From Haemonchus contortus (lineage: Eukaryota > Nematoda > Chromadorea > Rhabditida > Trichostrongylidae), in NCBI GenBank assembly GCA_000469685.2, contig LS997567.1:16659452-16723451 (forward strand): a DNA stretch of 64,000 nt, written 5' to 3'. Of this stretch, positions 48,886 to 61,000 are shown one piece after another; position 1 is the stretch's first letter, and each line of letters opens with the position of its first letter. Made by a program: the position numbers and the translations under genes. The notes beneath the pieces were generated by a model. That model worked only from the letters and a program-made list of their open reading frames with translations, was not told the origin of the DNA and searched no databases.

Positions 48886-50172
48886 CTTAGGGTGGCGAAA
48901 AATTACGTGCGCGCCCGAGTGTTTGGGAGGCGATCACGTGACTGCTTTGAACATCCAAGCCGGCTTTTTAAGCATCAGTTGCTTTCTTTACACCTTCGAT
49001 AATCAGACTGTGAAGAGAAAGTTGTTCTCAAGACCATGGTGAAGGCCTGCACAAGCTGCGAGGAGATTGCGCGCCTAGCCAGCGGCGGGATGAGGAACAC
49101 TGCAATTGCGTCGAAGCTCAGAATTTCTTTGAGAACAGTTCAAAAGATTGTGAAGCAATGGAAGGGGGAAGTACACGTCCTAACCAAGCCGGGAAGAGGG
49201 AGGAAGCAGACTGTCAACACAAGGAGGATGCGTGGTACTATCGAGAAGAGGATTGACCGTAAGGATGATCGGAGCCTGAACAAAATGGCAGAACAACTGA
49301 AAATCTCCAGAAAACCAATTCAAATGATAGTGAAAAATGAGCTTGGGTTTCGAAGTTATCGCTTACTAAATGGGCATGCTCTTACCGAAAAAGCAAAGCA
49401 AAGCCAAAAAGAAAAATGCAAAAAACTGCTGGAGTTTTTCGAGGTGCGCCGCTTGGAAGACGTTCTTTGGTCTGACGAAAAAGTTTTCACCATGAAAGTG
49501 GCTAAAAACCCTCAGAAACACCGCCAACTCCTTAGTCCAGCTCTCAAGAACACCCGCAAGAGAAACTTTGCCACAAGGAGTTTGTTCGTCAAAAGTTTAA
49601 TGGTTTGGGGTGGTATCAGTGCATCAGGCAAGACTCCGTTGATTTTCGTTGAAAAAAATGTGAAAATTGATGCGAAGTCCTACCAAAAGAAATTCTTGAA
49701 AAACTTAGCTATCCTGAAAGCAAAGTTACCCAACTTCATTTCTCAGCAGGACTGGGCTTCGGCCTATGCAGCGAGATCCACCATTCACTTCCTCGAGACC
49801 GAAATTGGCAACTTCCTGACAAAGGATCTGTGGCCTTCTAATAGCTCAGATTTGAATCCTTTGGACTTTGCTGTTTGGGGTTATATGGAAGGGAAACTAA
49901 GGAATAGGAACGTGAGAAGTTTGGTGGCTTTGCGAAAGGAATTCTACAAATCTGGGGCAGTTTGGGCCTCGGTTACCTTCGGCGCACCGTCGACTCGGTG
50001 AAAGGACGAGTCGAAGCCTGTATCGAAGCAGAAGGCGGGCACTTTGAAAATTTGTTGTGATTATGTAACGTCATTGTTTGTTGTTTTATGAAAATACTTT
50101 TCATTCCATGTTGGTAAACGAACAGTAAAGTTCGAGCGTTTTTTATGGCGCACGTAATTTTTCGCCACCCTG
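48886..50172 (+). mobile_element. Tc1/mariner element, complete with TIRs, one frameshift from an intact ORF
   Basis: Ends: CTTAGGGTGGCGAAAAATTA at left; reversed right end CAGGGTGGCGAAAAATTACG. TIR identity covers about 25 bp (through ACGTGCGC), with TA on both sides. Flanks on both sides are ATATAC microsatellite, marking the insertion precisely. Length is 1287 bp, typical for an autonomous element. The transposase is described separately. Near-identical TIRs and an almost open gene make this the youngest-looking transposon in the window. Confidence 0.93.
49036..50060 (+). pseudogene. Tc1/mariner transposase, single frameshift near the C-terminus
   Basis: The ATG at 49036 opens 301 codons to about 49938. 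The frame then shifts, and the original C-terminus (LGLGYLRRTVDSVKGRVEAC, then IEAEGGHFENLL) continues in another frame to TGA at 50058-50060, about 340 residues in all. The N-terminal helix-turn-helix region has GGMRNTAIASKLRISLRTVQ then GRGRKQTVNTRRMR. Catalytic residues: D147 in LWSDEKVF, D239 in FISQQDWASAYAA, D272 in WPSNSSDLNPLDFAVW. By my count there are 32 residues between D239 and D272, against 34 in classical mariners. The second motif reads QQDWASAY where related proteins have QQDGAPAH. The protein would cut and paste the element at TA sites; the frameshift alters only the last ~40 residues. Confidence 0.9.
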
Positions 50173-50188
50173 TACATATATACATATA

Positions 50189-50714
50189 CAGTAGCGCTCA
50201 AAAGTGTTCGGTGAAATGCTTTGACGCTTTTTCGTTCATAACTTTTTTGTTAGTAGACCAAATCGCGCGAAATTTGGATATGTTTAACTAGGGCATATTC
50301 CACCCTACCCAACCCTATTTCATTGTAAAGCTGCAATATCCACAGATAGAGCAAGGTGTTTGTTGCGGTAGTAGATTTTGCTACCACTAAAGTTTTTGAC
50401 GTCTGCACTTACTTGCACCTTATGTGCGTTTTTCTCATCTATTGTGTTCGGCGTTACCTCTCGTACACTTTAGACATGACAAAAAGGAAAGAGATTCTAG
50501 AAGGACCATCATCTGTATTTTCAGTCGATTTTATGTTCATGCTCTCTGGAATATCTGGAACGCGATCAGATTGCAGGTCAATAGTGGAAAATATTCACTA
50601 TACACCAATGCCACACATATCGAAATTTCGCATGATTAGATTCAGTAGTAGAGGAGTTACGACTGAAAAGCACGGCTGAAGATCCATTTCACCGAAGACT
50701 TTTGAGCGCTACTG
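50189..50714 (+). mobile_element. TA-flanked MITE, copy E (526 bp), inserted in the microsatellite
   Basis: A complete copy with CAGTAGCGCTC.../...GAGCGCTACTG ends flanked by TA. ATATAC repeat lies on both sides and only 16 bp separate it from the Tc1/mariner element on its left. Confidence 0.95.
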
Positions 50715-50786
50715 TATACATATATACATATATACATATATACATATATACATATATACATATATACATATATACATATACATACA

Positions 50787-50820
<34 letters not shown>

Positions 50821-52980
50821 CATACATACATACATACATACATACATACATACATACATACATACATACATACATACATACATACATACATACATACATA
50901 CATACATACATACATACATACATACATACATACATACATACATACATACATACATACATACATACATACATACATACATACATACATACATACATACATA
51001 CATACATACATACATACATACATACATACATACATACATACATACATACATACATACATACATACATACATACATACATACATACATACATACATACATA
51101 CATACATACATACATACATACATACATACATACATACATACATACATACATACATACATACATACATACATACATACATACATACATACATACATACATA
51201 CATACATACATACATACATACATACATACATACATACATACATACATACATACATACATACATACATACATACATACATACATACATACATACATACATA
51301 CATACATACATACATACATACATACATACATACATACATACATACATACATACATACATACATACATACATACATACATACATACATACATACATACATA
51401 CATACATACATACATACATACATACATACATACATACATACATACATACATACATACATACATACATACATACATACATACATACATACATACATACATA
51501 CATACATACATACATACATACATACATACATACATACATACATACATACATACATACATACATACATACATACATACATACATACATACATACATACATA
51601 CATACATACATACATACATACATACATACATACATACATACATACATACATACATACATACATACATACATACATACATACATACATACATACATACATA
51701 CATACATACATACATACATACATACATACATACATACATACATACATACATACATACATACATACATACATACATACATACATACATACATACATACATA
51801 CATACATACATACATACATACATACATACATACATACATACATACATACATACATACATACATACATACATACATACATACATACATACATACATACATA
51901 CATACATACATACATACATACATACATACATACATACATACATACATACATACATACATACATACATACATACATACATACATACATACATACATACATA
52001 CATACATACATACATACATACATACATACATACATACATACATACATACATACATACATACATACATACATACATACATACATACATACATACATACATA
52101 CATACATACATACATACATACATACATACATACATACATACATACATACATACATACATACATACATACATACATACATACATACATACATACATACATA
52201 CATACATACATACATACATACATACATACATACATACATACATACATACATACATACATACATACATACATACATACATACATACATACATACATACATA
52301 CATACATACATACATACATACATACATACATACATACATACATACATACATACATACATACATACATACATACATACATACATACATACATACATACATA
52401 CATACATACATACATACATACATACATACATACATACATACATACATACATACATACATACATACATACATACATACATACATACATACATACATACATA
52501 CATACATACATACATACATACATACATACATACATACATACATACATACATACATACATACATACATACATACATACATACATACATACATACATACATA
52601 CATACATACATACATACATACATACATACATACATACATACATACATACATACATACATACATACATACATACATACATACATACATACATACATACATA
52701 CATACATACATACATACATACATACATACATACATACATACATACATACATACATACATACATACATACATACATACATACATACATACATACATACATA
52801 CATACATACATACATACATACATACATACATACATACATACATACATACATACATGCATATATGCATATGTATATGTGTATGTATACGTATCTACATATA
52901 CATATACGTATACATATACATATACATATACAGATACATATACATACGTATATATGTAGACACATATCTACACATAAATG
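50715..52980. repeat. (ATATAC)n then about 2 kb of (ATAC)n, right part
   Basis: After about 60 bp of ATATAC and a transition, positions 50819-52853 are an essentially perfect ATAC array of about 2035 bp (about 509 units). It fades into ATACGT/ATACAG variants by 52980. The ORFs of over 700 codons on both strands are artefacts of a stop-free tetranucleotide. Confidence 0.97.
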
Positions 52981-53089
52981 TATACATTTTTTCCTAAAAT
53001 TAAAGTGATACAAGTCGAACCAAATAAAAAGCGTCCACTTCTATACAATCATCACTCGCATTGTAAATAGCATATCACATTTCGCATTC

Positions 53090-53540
53090 AGAATGACCAT
53101 TTTTCGCCTTGATGCAAGCCCCAACCTCTTTGGGCAGTTTTAAAGGATGAGGTTTTAAAAAAGGAAGAATTAAAGATTTTCGACCACTTCCTGTGAGACT
53201 TCATCACACGCTTTAAAGAGCTTTTTTTCGGAAGGGCAAAAGCCTGTGTTCGAAAGCGCAGGCTTTCTGCTTCAGAGTCCACCATACAGCGAAAACCAAA
53301 GGATCGAGATCGGGGAGTTGAAAAGCCAAAACTCGGTCTAAAAACTCCCGAGTGTGATCTCACTTCTTGCAGTGTCTTCTTTGCGCTCTGGCCTTATGTC
53401 CGATCCTGCTGAAAGTTTCAGCTGAAGTTCTTTGCGTTCATCTCGACCCAATGGATCACCGCATCCTCCAGCTCATAAGCCCATAAGTCGATTTTTTGTT
53501 GCCCATCACACTTCATGTGGGTCACCTTGTATATATACAT
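53090..53540 (-). pseudogene. Tc1/mariner transposase C-terminal remnant
   Basis: On the minus strand, at 53340-53090, frames give QLPDLDPLVFAVWWTLKQKA then CAFEHRLLPFRKKALKSV, stops, and a C-terminus ending GACIKAKNGH. This matches the third catalytic aspartate block 'PDLNPLDFAVW' of the DDxD group and resembles the family at 48.9 kb. A possible terminus GGGTCACCTTGTA lies at 53519-53531. The N-terminal two-thirds are absent or unrecognisable. Confidence 0.6.
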
Positions 53541-53541
53541 A

Positions 53542-53666
53542 CAGTACTGCTCAAAAGTCTTCGGTGAAATAGTTCTTCAGCCGTACTTTTCAGTCTCATC
53601 TCCTTTCATACTGATTCTGTTCATGCGAAATTTCTATATTTGGAGCGTGGGTGTATTGTGAACTGA
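53542..53666 (-). mobile_element. TA-flanked MITE, copy G, end fragment
   Basis: Begins TA-CAGTACTGCTCAAAAGTC and follows the family for about 125 bp (to GTGTATTGTGAAC), then diverges. The other end is missing. Confidence 0.8.
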
Positions 53667-53869
53667 TAGATGTACTTATAGCAACGTGATCAGAACATGA
53701 CACCTTGATTGTAGAAAATGTCTTCATTTTACTTACTTTCGTCTTTGATAAGAGCAGTACAATGGCAGAGAAAATGAAGAATCCTTCTTGCACTCTGCTA
53801 CGGTCATCTATGATACAAGATCATTTGCTGTAGTTGTGGTTATGATTATACTGGTGGACTGGTAACATA

Positions 53870-54260
53870 ACTTCTCGCCTGGGTTGATGAACGCTTAGAT
53901 GATATGATACGATCGAAAGGGTCGACTTTCTTGGGAACCGATCGAGCGCTGGAAGTGTCTTTCAGGCCACCTTGGAGGTCTTGGCACACAATAATGCGCC
54001 GGCGAAATACTTGGCATTTTTAGATCTGAAGTATTTTCTAAAGATCAATCGGAGGGTGGAATGCTCACATTTGCTAAATTAATGCTAACTGATGCTCTTC
54101 GTGATGTCTTTCCCCAGTACTTTCGAATGATTACTAACCTAAACTGACGCTGATCGAGCGTTCGGCAGCTTGATCGGGTAGTCACGAAAGGTTTTCTCTT
54201 TCAGGTTTTGAAGAAGGCAACTTTCCTCAACGATAGCCCAATTAAGCTTTGTATCAACCT
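53870..54260 (+). mobile_element. Penelope-like element 3' end, decayed (tentative)
   Basis: The closing segment at 54190-54250 (TTTTGAAGAAGGCAACTTTC, then AGCCCAATTAAGCTT) resembles the 3' ends of the PLE copies at 6900-6960 and 16800. Upstream sequence is consistent with a decayed GIY-YIG region, but no motif is intact. Confidence 0.4.
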
Positions 54261-54509
54261 AGTTCAGAATCCAGGAAATCATAACCCAATAATAATGTGT
54301 AACATCAGGTCGCTCGGCCCACTCCGAGCTCAAATACCAGATATTGATATCAATATCGGTACCGAAGCGACACTGATCATATCAGGGGGCTTCTATCGAT
54401 CGCGATATTGACTGATTACTACGTCTAAAGGAGACGAATCTGTGGATAACCGACCAATTACACAACAGAGCGACATTAATCTATCTATCCACTACCCGCT
54501 GCGTAATTA

Positions 54510-54794
54510 TTGGGTTGTTGCACGAGTTTATTTCCACAGTGTTTGATCCATCCGTAATTTGTTTACATGGATAGTGGTACTTCGTCATCTCGTATGCTTG
54601 GCGTGTGCATGATGTTCTTTAATAGCACTAGCAATCACTTAAACACCCTGCATTCGAAGGTCGCAGCGCCCTTTTAACAAGATCGTCACAGGGGATGAGG
54701 TCAGAGAGGCATTTGACGACTTCTTCAAGTCCCAGCCCCGTTATGGAGATGTTTACAAAAAAGTCGGGGGAAAAAAACTTGTGCATGACCGTAA
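54510..54794 (+). mobile_element. Miniature mariner derivative (285 bp)
   Basis: Ends TTGGGTTGTTGCACGAGTTT and (reversed) TTACGGTCATGCACAAGTTT, flanked by TA. The interior encodes FNKIVTGDEVREAFDDFFKS then QPR. The first catalytic motif (TGDE) is joined directly to the C-terminal block, showing one large internal deletion. Same family as the 372-bp derivative at 7735-8106. Confidence 0.8.
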
Positions 54795-55882
54795 TACTAC
54801 AACACGTAAACGCTCTATTTCTAAAGGAGCAAACCTCAAATAAACGGTACACAATCTGTTACCTTCGAACAGGATTGTCCATTTTGTGTTTTTGGTCCCT
54901 CCCACATCTCCCTCCTACCTCCCATGTCCTCTCTTCCTCCCATGTATACTCTACGGTAGCTTCTGTTCACTTATTTGCCCTTTTTCGAAACATTTTCGGA
55001 AAGTGGTGCAGGTTTTCGGTCGGAGCTTCCTTCCATCACATGCTGCAGTAGATTCAGATTGCAATTTTCCACCACAGACCGAGCTTTGCTGCTCGGCCTG
55101 TGATGGAAGATTGCAATCTGAACCTACTGTAACATGTGCTCCCATTTGGTATGACATTGCGTACTTACTCAAGCAGCGCGTATCGACCTCGAGTCATACA
55201 CATTCAACTAACTTGACTCATTAATTAATTAACTCGTTCAACTTCTTTTTCACTCGGATAACGTTCATTCGTTAGAAGCTCTCTGATGCCTTTTGCTTTT
55301 ATTTCAAGTCAATAGGGCAAAACAAAATGAAGTATTTGGGTAATCTGATACTAGTGTGTGAGTTATACCTAATGAATGCTAGGAGGCCTGTGGGTTTGTG
55401 CCAGTTTACTTTTGAAGGAACATTTTCGGATTCCCTCACAAGCGCTAGCTAATATGTGCATATGCCGTCAGGAAATCTTAGAATAACTGCATGCGTATAC
55501 GGCTAGTATATGTAGTGGTGATGGTTTTTAGAGGTGGCCTACTCGCAGACTCAACGTTCCATTTTGCATCTAAAATACAGTTCCCACGTCACAGTCAGGC
55601 TTCCAACATGGGATCACACAGCGACAGTGGGAACTGGATTCGAGTATATGCCTGCCATAACTTTCAATGAGTGACAAGCTTGAGAAATCTACGTATCGAG
55701 AAACCTCGATTTTTCTGGAATCCTCATTTCGGTGGTTGTACCTTCTCACTGTTACAACTCTTATTCCTCTGTTATTTCTCAACCAAATAATGCGTGAGCA
55801 ATTTGAAGAATCTCATTCTTTGTGTGCGTAATGCCCTTTTTCTCAATGCGCATTCTCAGCTCAAACCATCTTGCCTAACATA
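54795..55882. other. Intron sequence without recognised gene
   Basis: Two short near-inverted segments (AGATTCAGATTGCAATTTTC at 55051 and GGAAGATTGCAATCTGAACC at 55105) could form a stem. No coding domains recognised. Confidence 0.35.
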
Positions 55883-56407
55883 CAGTAGCGCTCAAAAGTC
55901 TTCGGTGAAATAGTTCTTCAGCCGTACTTTTCAGTCGTAACTTCTTTCCTACTGGATCTAATCAAGCGAAATTTCTATATTCGGAGCGTGGATGTATTGT
56001 GAATATTTATCACTATTAACCTGCAGTCTGATCATGATCCAGATATTCCAAAGAGCATGAACTCAAAATCGATTGAAAATACAGATGATGATCCTTCTAG
56101 AATCTCTTTCCTTTTTATCATGTCAAAGGTGTACGACCGGTAACGCCGATCACAATAGATGAGAAAAACGCACATAAGGTGCGAATAAGTGCAGATGCCA
56201 ACAACTTTAGTTTTAGCAAAATGTGCTATCGCAACAAACACCTTACTATACCTGTGTATATTGCAGCTTTGCAGTGAAATAGGGTTGGGTAGGGTGAAAT
56301 ATGATCTAGTTAGAAATATCCAAATTTCGTGTCATTCGGTCTCCTAAGAAAAAAGTTATGAACGAAAAAGCGTCAAAGCCTTCACCGAAGACTTTTGAGC
56401 GCTACTG
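55883..56407 (-). mobile_element. TA-flanked MITE, copy F (525 bp), complete
   Basis: Both ends are present. It lies about 65 bp upstream of the last visible host exon, in reverse orientation to copies A, B, C and E. Confidence 0.92.
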
Positions 56408-56471
56408 CATCTTGCCGATAGCTCCGGCATCATTTTTATAAACTTATCAATGATTGATGGCTAGGTTTCAG

Positions 56472-56624
56472 ATGATTGAGACGGAATGCTTTCGAGAACT
56501 GAACGTGTTTTTCGACGAAGACGGCAGTCTTGTACCAAGCCTACGACCAGAGGGGCAACCACAACTCGACAAAAAAAATGGTTCAAATAGCAATGGCTTT
56601 TTCAGTCGTTTATTTAAGCGCAAG
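56472..56624 (+). CDS. grk-1: GRK4/5/6-class GPCR kinase, C-terminal region exon
   Basis: This 153-nt, phase-0 exon encodes MIETECFRELNVFFDEDGSL then VPSLRPEGQPQLDKKNGSNS and NGFFSRLFKRK. MIETECFxELN.F continues directly from IPWQNE of the preceding exon, as in GRK5/GRK6. GFFSRLFKRK is the amphipathic, basic segment by which GRK4/5/6 members bind anionic membrane lipids. Acceptor GGTTTCAG/ATG, donor CGCAAG/GTATTT. If the donor is not used, translation continues VFSWNSLLHQ and stops at 56655-56657. A spliced tail exon was not identified; known nematode proteins extend further, so the gene probably continues to the right. Confidence 0.92.
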
Positions 56625-56657
56625 GTATTTTCGTGGAATTCGCTGTTACATCAATGA

Positions 56658-57124
56658 TCCATTCACGAATCTCTCTATTTCTCTCTATTTGATTGATCAT
56701 ATGAAATGGCTACCTCACATTTCAACTTTGCTTACCCAAAAGGTTGGCGCTCCATTGCAAATTTCCATTAAAGTTATCTCATGTTTTAGATACACTTAAT
56801 TTAGCCTTTGACTGTGAAGTCATGCTTCAGAATCGAATTTCATGCTGAAACACCGCTATTGCTTGACATTTTTTCATCCTTCTGGTATGTTTTTGACACG
56901 TTTCAATTCTGAGTGGCAAAATGTAGTGTATAGACAATTAAATGATCGTCGCAGATGTTACACTTAATCACCAAACAAACAAAACATTATAGCAGAGTAG
57001 TAAAGACTTCTTTGATTATGAGTAGTTAGAACTTGATCGAATTTTGTTTAGTCTTGTCGCGTTAACAGGTTTTATTGTGAATCCCGCTGCTGTAAGAGTT
57101 CATTTTTCCGAGAGTCATCACCAG
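56658..57124. other. Sequence after the last visible exon
   Basis: No family recognised. An acceptor-like CATGTTTTAG at about 56782-56791 would give a minimal tail IHLI-stop in phase 0, which I regard as unlikely. Confidence 0.3.
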
Positions 57125-57560
57125 TTATTAGCTACAAGTTTGGTATAGCTGTTTGTCTGTTTGTTTGTCTGTCACCAATTTCGGTATTACTTGGGGAAGC
57201 AATCATAGAGGCCGGGTCAGGCTTGGAAGAGTTGGGACCTGAGAAAAGATCAACAGAGTCCACACGAAATCAGCGGGACCGCTTCTATGGGGGCGGAACA
57301 TGTGCCAGAGTGGGCGGTGACAAAGCAGATCTTTTTATTTTGACTTAGTTGAGTCCAGACATCAGGAAAAAAAGGGCTTCAGGGTGGGTGAAGCATTCCC
57401 AACGTGGACGGTACTTTCCGCGAGTATACAACTCGCTTCCACAGAGACTTCAGGTAAGAAAGAGAATTGTTGCATCGGGCAAAGTCTAAGATGTGCTATG
57501 CATGGGTGAGCTCAACAAAGTTCTGCTTATAGTGGGCGGACATGCTTTCGGACAGGTTTC
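57125..57560 (+). mobile_element. Helitron-like element fragment (copy 6)
   Basis: Starts near ACAAGTTTGGTATAGCTGTT, with GTTTGTCTGTTTGTTTGTCTG and the GGGGAAGCAATCATAGAGGC block, then a GGGCGG-rich body resembling copy 1 (3030-3230). Neither terminus is clear. Confidence 0.5.
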
Positions 57561-57798
57561 TTCTACAAAATTTCATAACTTGGTTCAAAAACAATCTAGA
57601 ATCCGTTATATGTAAAAGTCAAATGTCCACAAATGACAAACACGACAATAACTATTTTCTAAAAATTGAGCACCGAAGCAGATGTGATCTAAGGGATATC
57701 GCTAAACATGAGAGAAGGTGCATATTCGGAGAAACCCTCTAAACATGGAAATAGCGGATTTCCATGAAGTCATTACCACTCTTTTGATCCAACCTATA

Positions 57799-58044
57799 TC
57801 CTTACTATATATAAACCACAAGTTTGGTGTGTTTATTTGTCTGTCTGTTTGTTTGTCCGTCACAAATTTCGGTATCGTCTGAAGAAGCGCCTGGAGAGAT
57901 GCGGACAAGTTCGGGATAGGTGGAGCCAGAGACAAAATTAGAAGAACACATATGAGAGAGGAGCCACGCCCACGGGGGGCGGGGAAAGTGCCGGAATGGG
58001 CGGTGCCATGAAGCAAACATTTTTTTATCTAATGTCTTGAAAAC
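57799..58044 (+). mobile_element. Helitron-like element 5' end leading into satellite
   Basis: A/TCCTTACTATATATAAACC, then TTTGTCTGTCTGTTTGTTTG and the body GTCTGAAGAAGCGCCTGGAG up to GTGCCGGAATGGGCGGTGCC, as in copy 1 (2980-3000). About 45 bp later the satellite starts. Confidence 0.6.
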
Positions 58045-61000
58045 GTGGATAGAGCGTACGGGTGGAAGTAGTAAAACCATGACAAATTGTGATACGAGTT
58101 CTAAAGTAAGCGGGCCTGAAAAATATTCTTATAAAGATCAAATTATCCTAAGGAATTGTAACAGAGAACAGAGCATATGGGTGGAAGTAGTAAAAATCTT
58201 CACAGATATGATGCGAGTTCTAAAGTCAGCGAGACTTGTATAAATATCCTTATATTAGCTCAAATTGATCTAAGGACCTGAAAAATATCCTTATAATGGC
58301 TCAAATTGATCTAAGGACCAGAAAAAGTGAACAGAGCTTACGGGTGGAACTAGTGAAAATCTTCACAGATATGGTGCAAGTTCTAAAGCCAGCGGGACAT
58401 GAATAAATATCCTAATGACTCCAATAATTCTGAACACCTGAAAAAAAGTACAGAGCGTACGGGTGGAAGTAGTGGAAATCTTCAATGATATGATGCGAGG
58501 TCTAAGGTCAGCGGGACCTGCATAGATATACTAATGGCTCAAATCATTCTGAACACCTGAAAAAAGGAACAGAGCCTACGAGTGAAACTAGTAAAAATCT
58601 ACACAAGTTGTGATGCGAGTTCAAAACCCAGCGGTACCTTTGTAAATATCCTTATGATGGACCAAATTATTCGAAGGAACTGAAAAAGTGAACAGGCATA
58701 CGGTGGAAGTAGTGGAAATCTTCAAAGATATGATGCGAGATCTAAGGTCAGCGGGACCTGTACAAATATCCTAATGCTCAAATTATTTCAAGGAATTGAA
58801 AAAGTGAACAGAGCGTACGGGTGGTAGTGAAAATCTTCACAGATATGATGCGAGTTATAAGGACAGCGGGACCTGCATAGATATACTAATGACTCCAATA
58901 ATTCTAAACACCTAAAAAAAAGTACAGAGCGTACGGGTGGAAGTAGTGGAAATCTTCAATGATATGATGCGAGATCCAAGGTCAGCGGGACCTGTGTAAA
59001 TATCCTTATGATGGACCAAATTATTCAAAGTAACTGAAAAAGTGAACAGGCATACGGTGGAAGTAGTGAAAATCTTCACAGATATGATGCGAGTTCTAAG
59101 GTCACCGGGACCTGCATAGATATACTAATGGCTCAAATCATTCTGAACACATGAAAAAAGGAACAGAGCATACGCGTGAAACTAGTAAAAATCTACACAA
59201 GTTGTGGTGCGAGTTCAAAACTCAGCGGTACCTGTGTAAATATCCTTATGATGGACCAAATTATTCAAAGTAACTGAAAAAGTGAACAGGCATACGGTGG
59301 AAGTTGTGAAAATCTTCACCGATATGATGCGAGTGCCAAAGGAACTGAAAAAGTGAACAGGCATAAGGTTGAAGTAGTGGAAATCTTCAAAGATATGTTG
59401 CGAGTTATAAGGACAGCGAGACCTGTATAAATATCCTAATGCTCGAATTATTCCAAGGAATTAAAAAAGTGAACGGAGCTTACGGGTGGAAGTAGCGAAA
59501 ATCTTCACAGATATGATGCGAGTTATAAGGACAGCGGGACCAGCATAGATATACTAATGGCTCAAATCATTCTGAACACCTGAAAAAAGGAACAGAGCGT
59601 ACGCGTGAAAGTAGTAAAAATCTACGCAAGTTGTGATGCGAGTTCAAAACTCAGCGGTACCCGTGTAAATATCCTTATGATGGACCAAATTATTCAAAGT
59701 AACTGAAAAAGTGAACAGGCATACGGTGGAAGTTGTGAAAACCTTCACCGATATGATGCGAGTTATAAGGACAGCGAGACCTGTATAAATATCCTAATGC
59801 TCGAATTATTCCAAGGAATTAAAAAAGTGAACGGAGCTTACGGGTGGAAGTAGCGAAAATCTTCACAGATATGATGCGAGTGCCAAAGGAACTGAAAAAG
59901 TGAACAGGCATATGGTGGAAGTAGTGGAAATCTTCAATGATATGATGCGAGTTAAAAGGACAGCGGGACCAGCATAGATATACTAATGGCTCAAATCATT
60001 CTGAACACCTGAAAAAAAGGAACAGAGCGTACGCGTGAAACTAGTAAAAATCTACACAAGTTGTGATGCGAGTTCAAAACTCAGCGGTACCCGTGTAAAT
60101 ATCCTTATGATGGACCAAATTATTCAAAGTAACTGAAAAAGTGAACAGGCATACGGTGGAAGTTGTGAAAACCTTCACCGATATGATGCGAGTTATAAGG
60201 ACAGCGAGACCTGTATAAATATCCTAATGCTCGAATTATTCCAAGGAATTAAAAAAGTGAACGGAGCTTACGGGTGGAAGTAGCGAAAATCTTCACAGAT
60301 ATGATGCGAGTGCCAAAGGAACTGAAAAAGTGAACAGGCATATGGTGGAAGTAGTGGAAATCTTCAATGATATGATGCGCGTTAAAAGGACAGCGGGACC
60401 AGCATAGATATACTAATGGCTCAAATCATTCTGAACACCTGAAAAAAGGAACAGAGCGTACGCGTGAAAGTAGTAAAAATCTACACAAGTTGTGATGCGA
60501 GTTCAAAACTCAGCGGTACCCGTGTAAATATCCTTATGATGGACCAAATTATTCAAAGTAACTGAAAAAGTGAACAGGCATACGGTGGAAGTTGTGAAAA
60601 TCTTCACCGATATGATGCGAGTTATAAGGACAGCGAGACCTGTATAAATATCCTAATGCTCGAATTATTCCAAGGAATTAAAAAAGTGAACGGAGCTTAC
60701 GGGTGGAAGTAGCGAAAATCTTCACAGATATGATGCGAGTGCCAAAGGAACTGAAAAAGTGAACAGGCATATGGTGGAAGTAGTGGAAATCTTCAATGAT
60801 ATGATGCGAGTTAAAAGGACAGCGGGACCAGCATAGATATACTAATGGCTCAAATCATTCTGAACACCTGAAAAAAGGAAGAGAGCGTACGCGTGAAAGT
60901 AGTAAAAATCTACACAAGTTGTGATGCGAGTTCAAAACTCAGCGGTACCCGTGTAAATATCCTTATGATGGACCAAATTATTCAAAGTAACTGAAAAAGT

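Noticed and set aside
49036..50001. Intact host-domesticated transposase gene
   Set aside because: TIRs and TA duplications are still present and the C-terminus is frameshifted, so it is an ordinary recent transposon copy.
50657..53013. ORFs of more than 700 codons on both strands
   Set aside because: They translate a perfect ATAC tetranucleotide array, which has no stop codon in most frames; repeated MYVC and YIHT peptides are artefacts.
56782..56806. Short terminal GRK exon IHLI-stop
   Set aside because: It depends only on an AG after TTTT and a five-codon frame; too weak to call.
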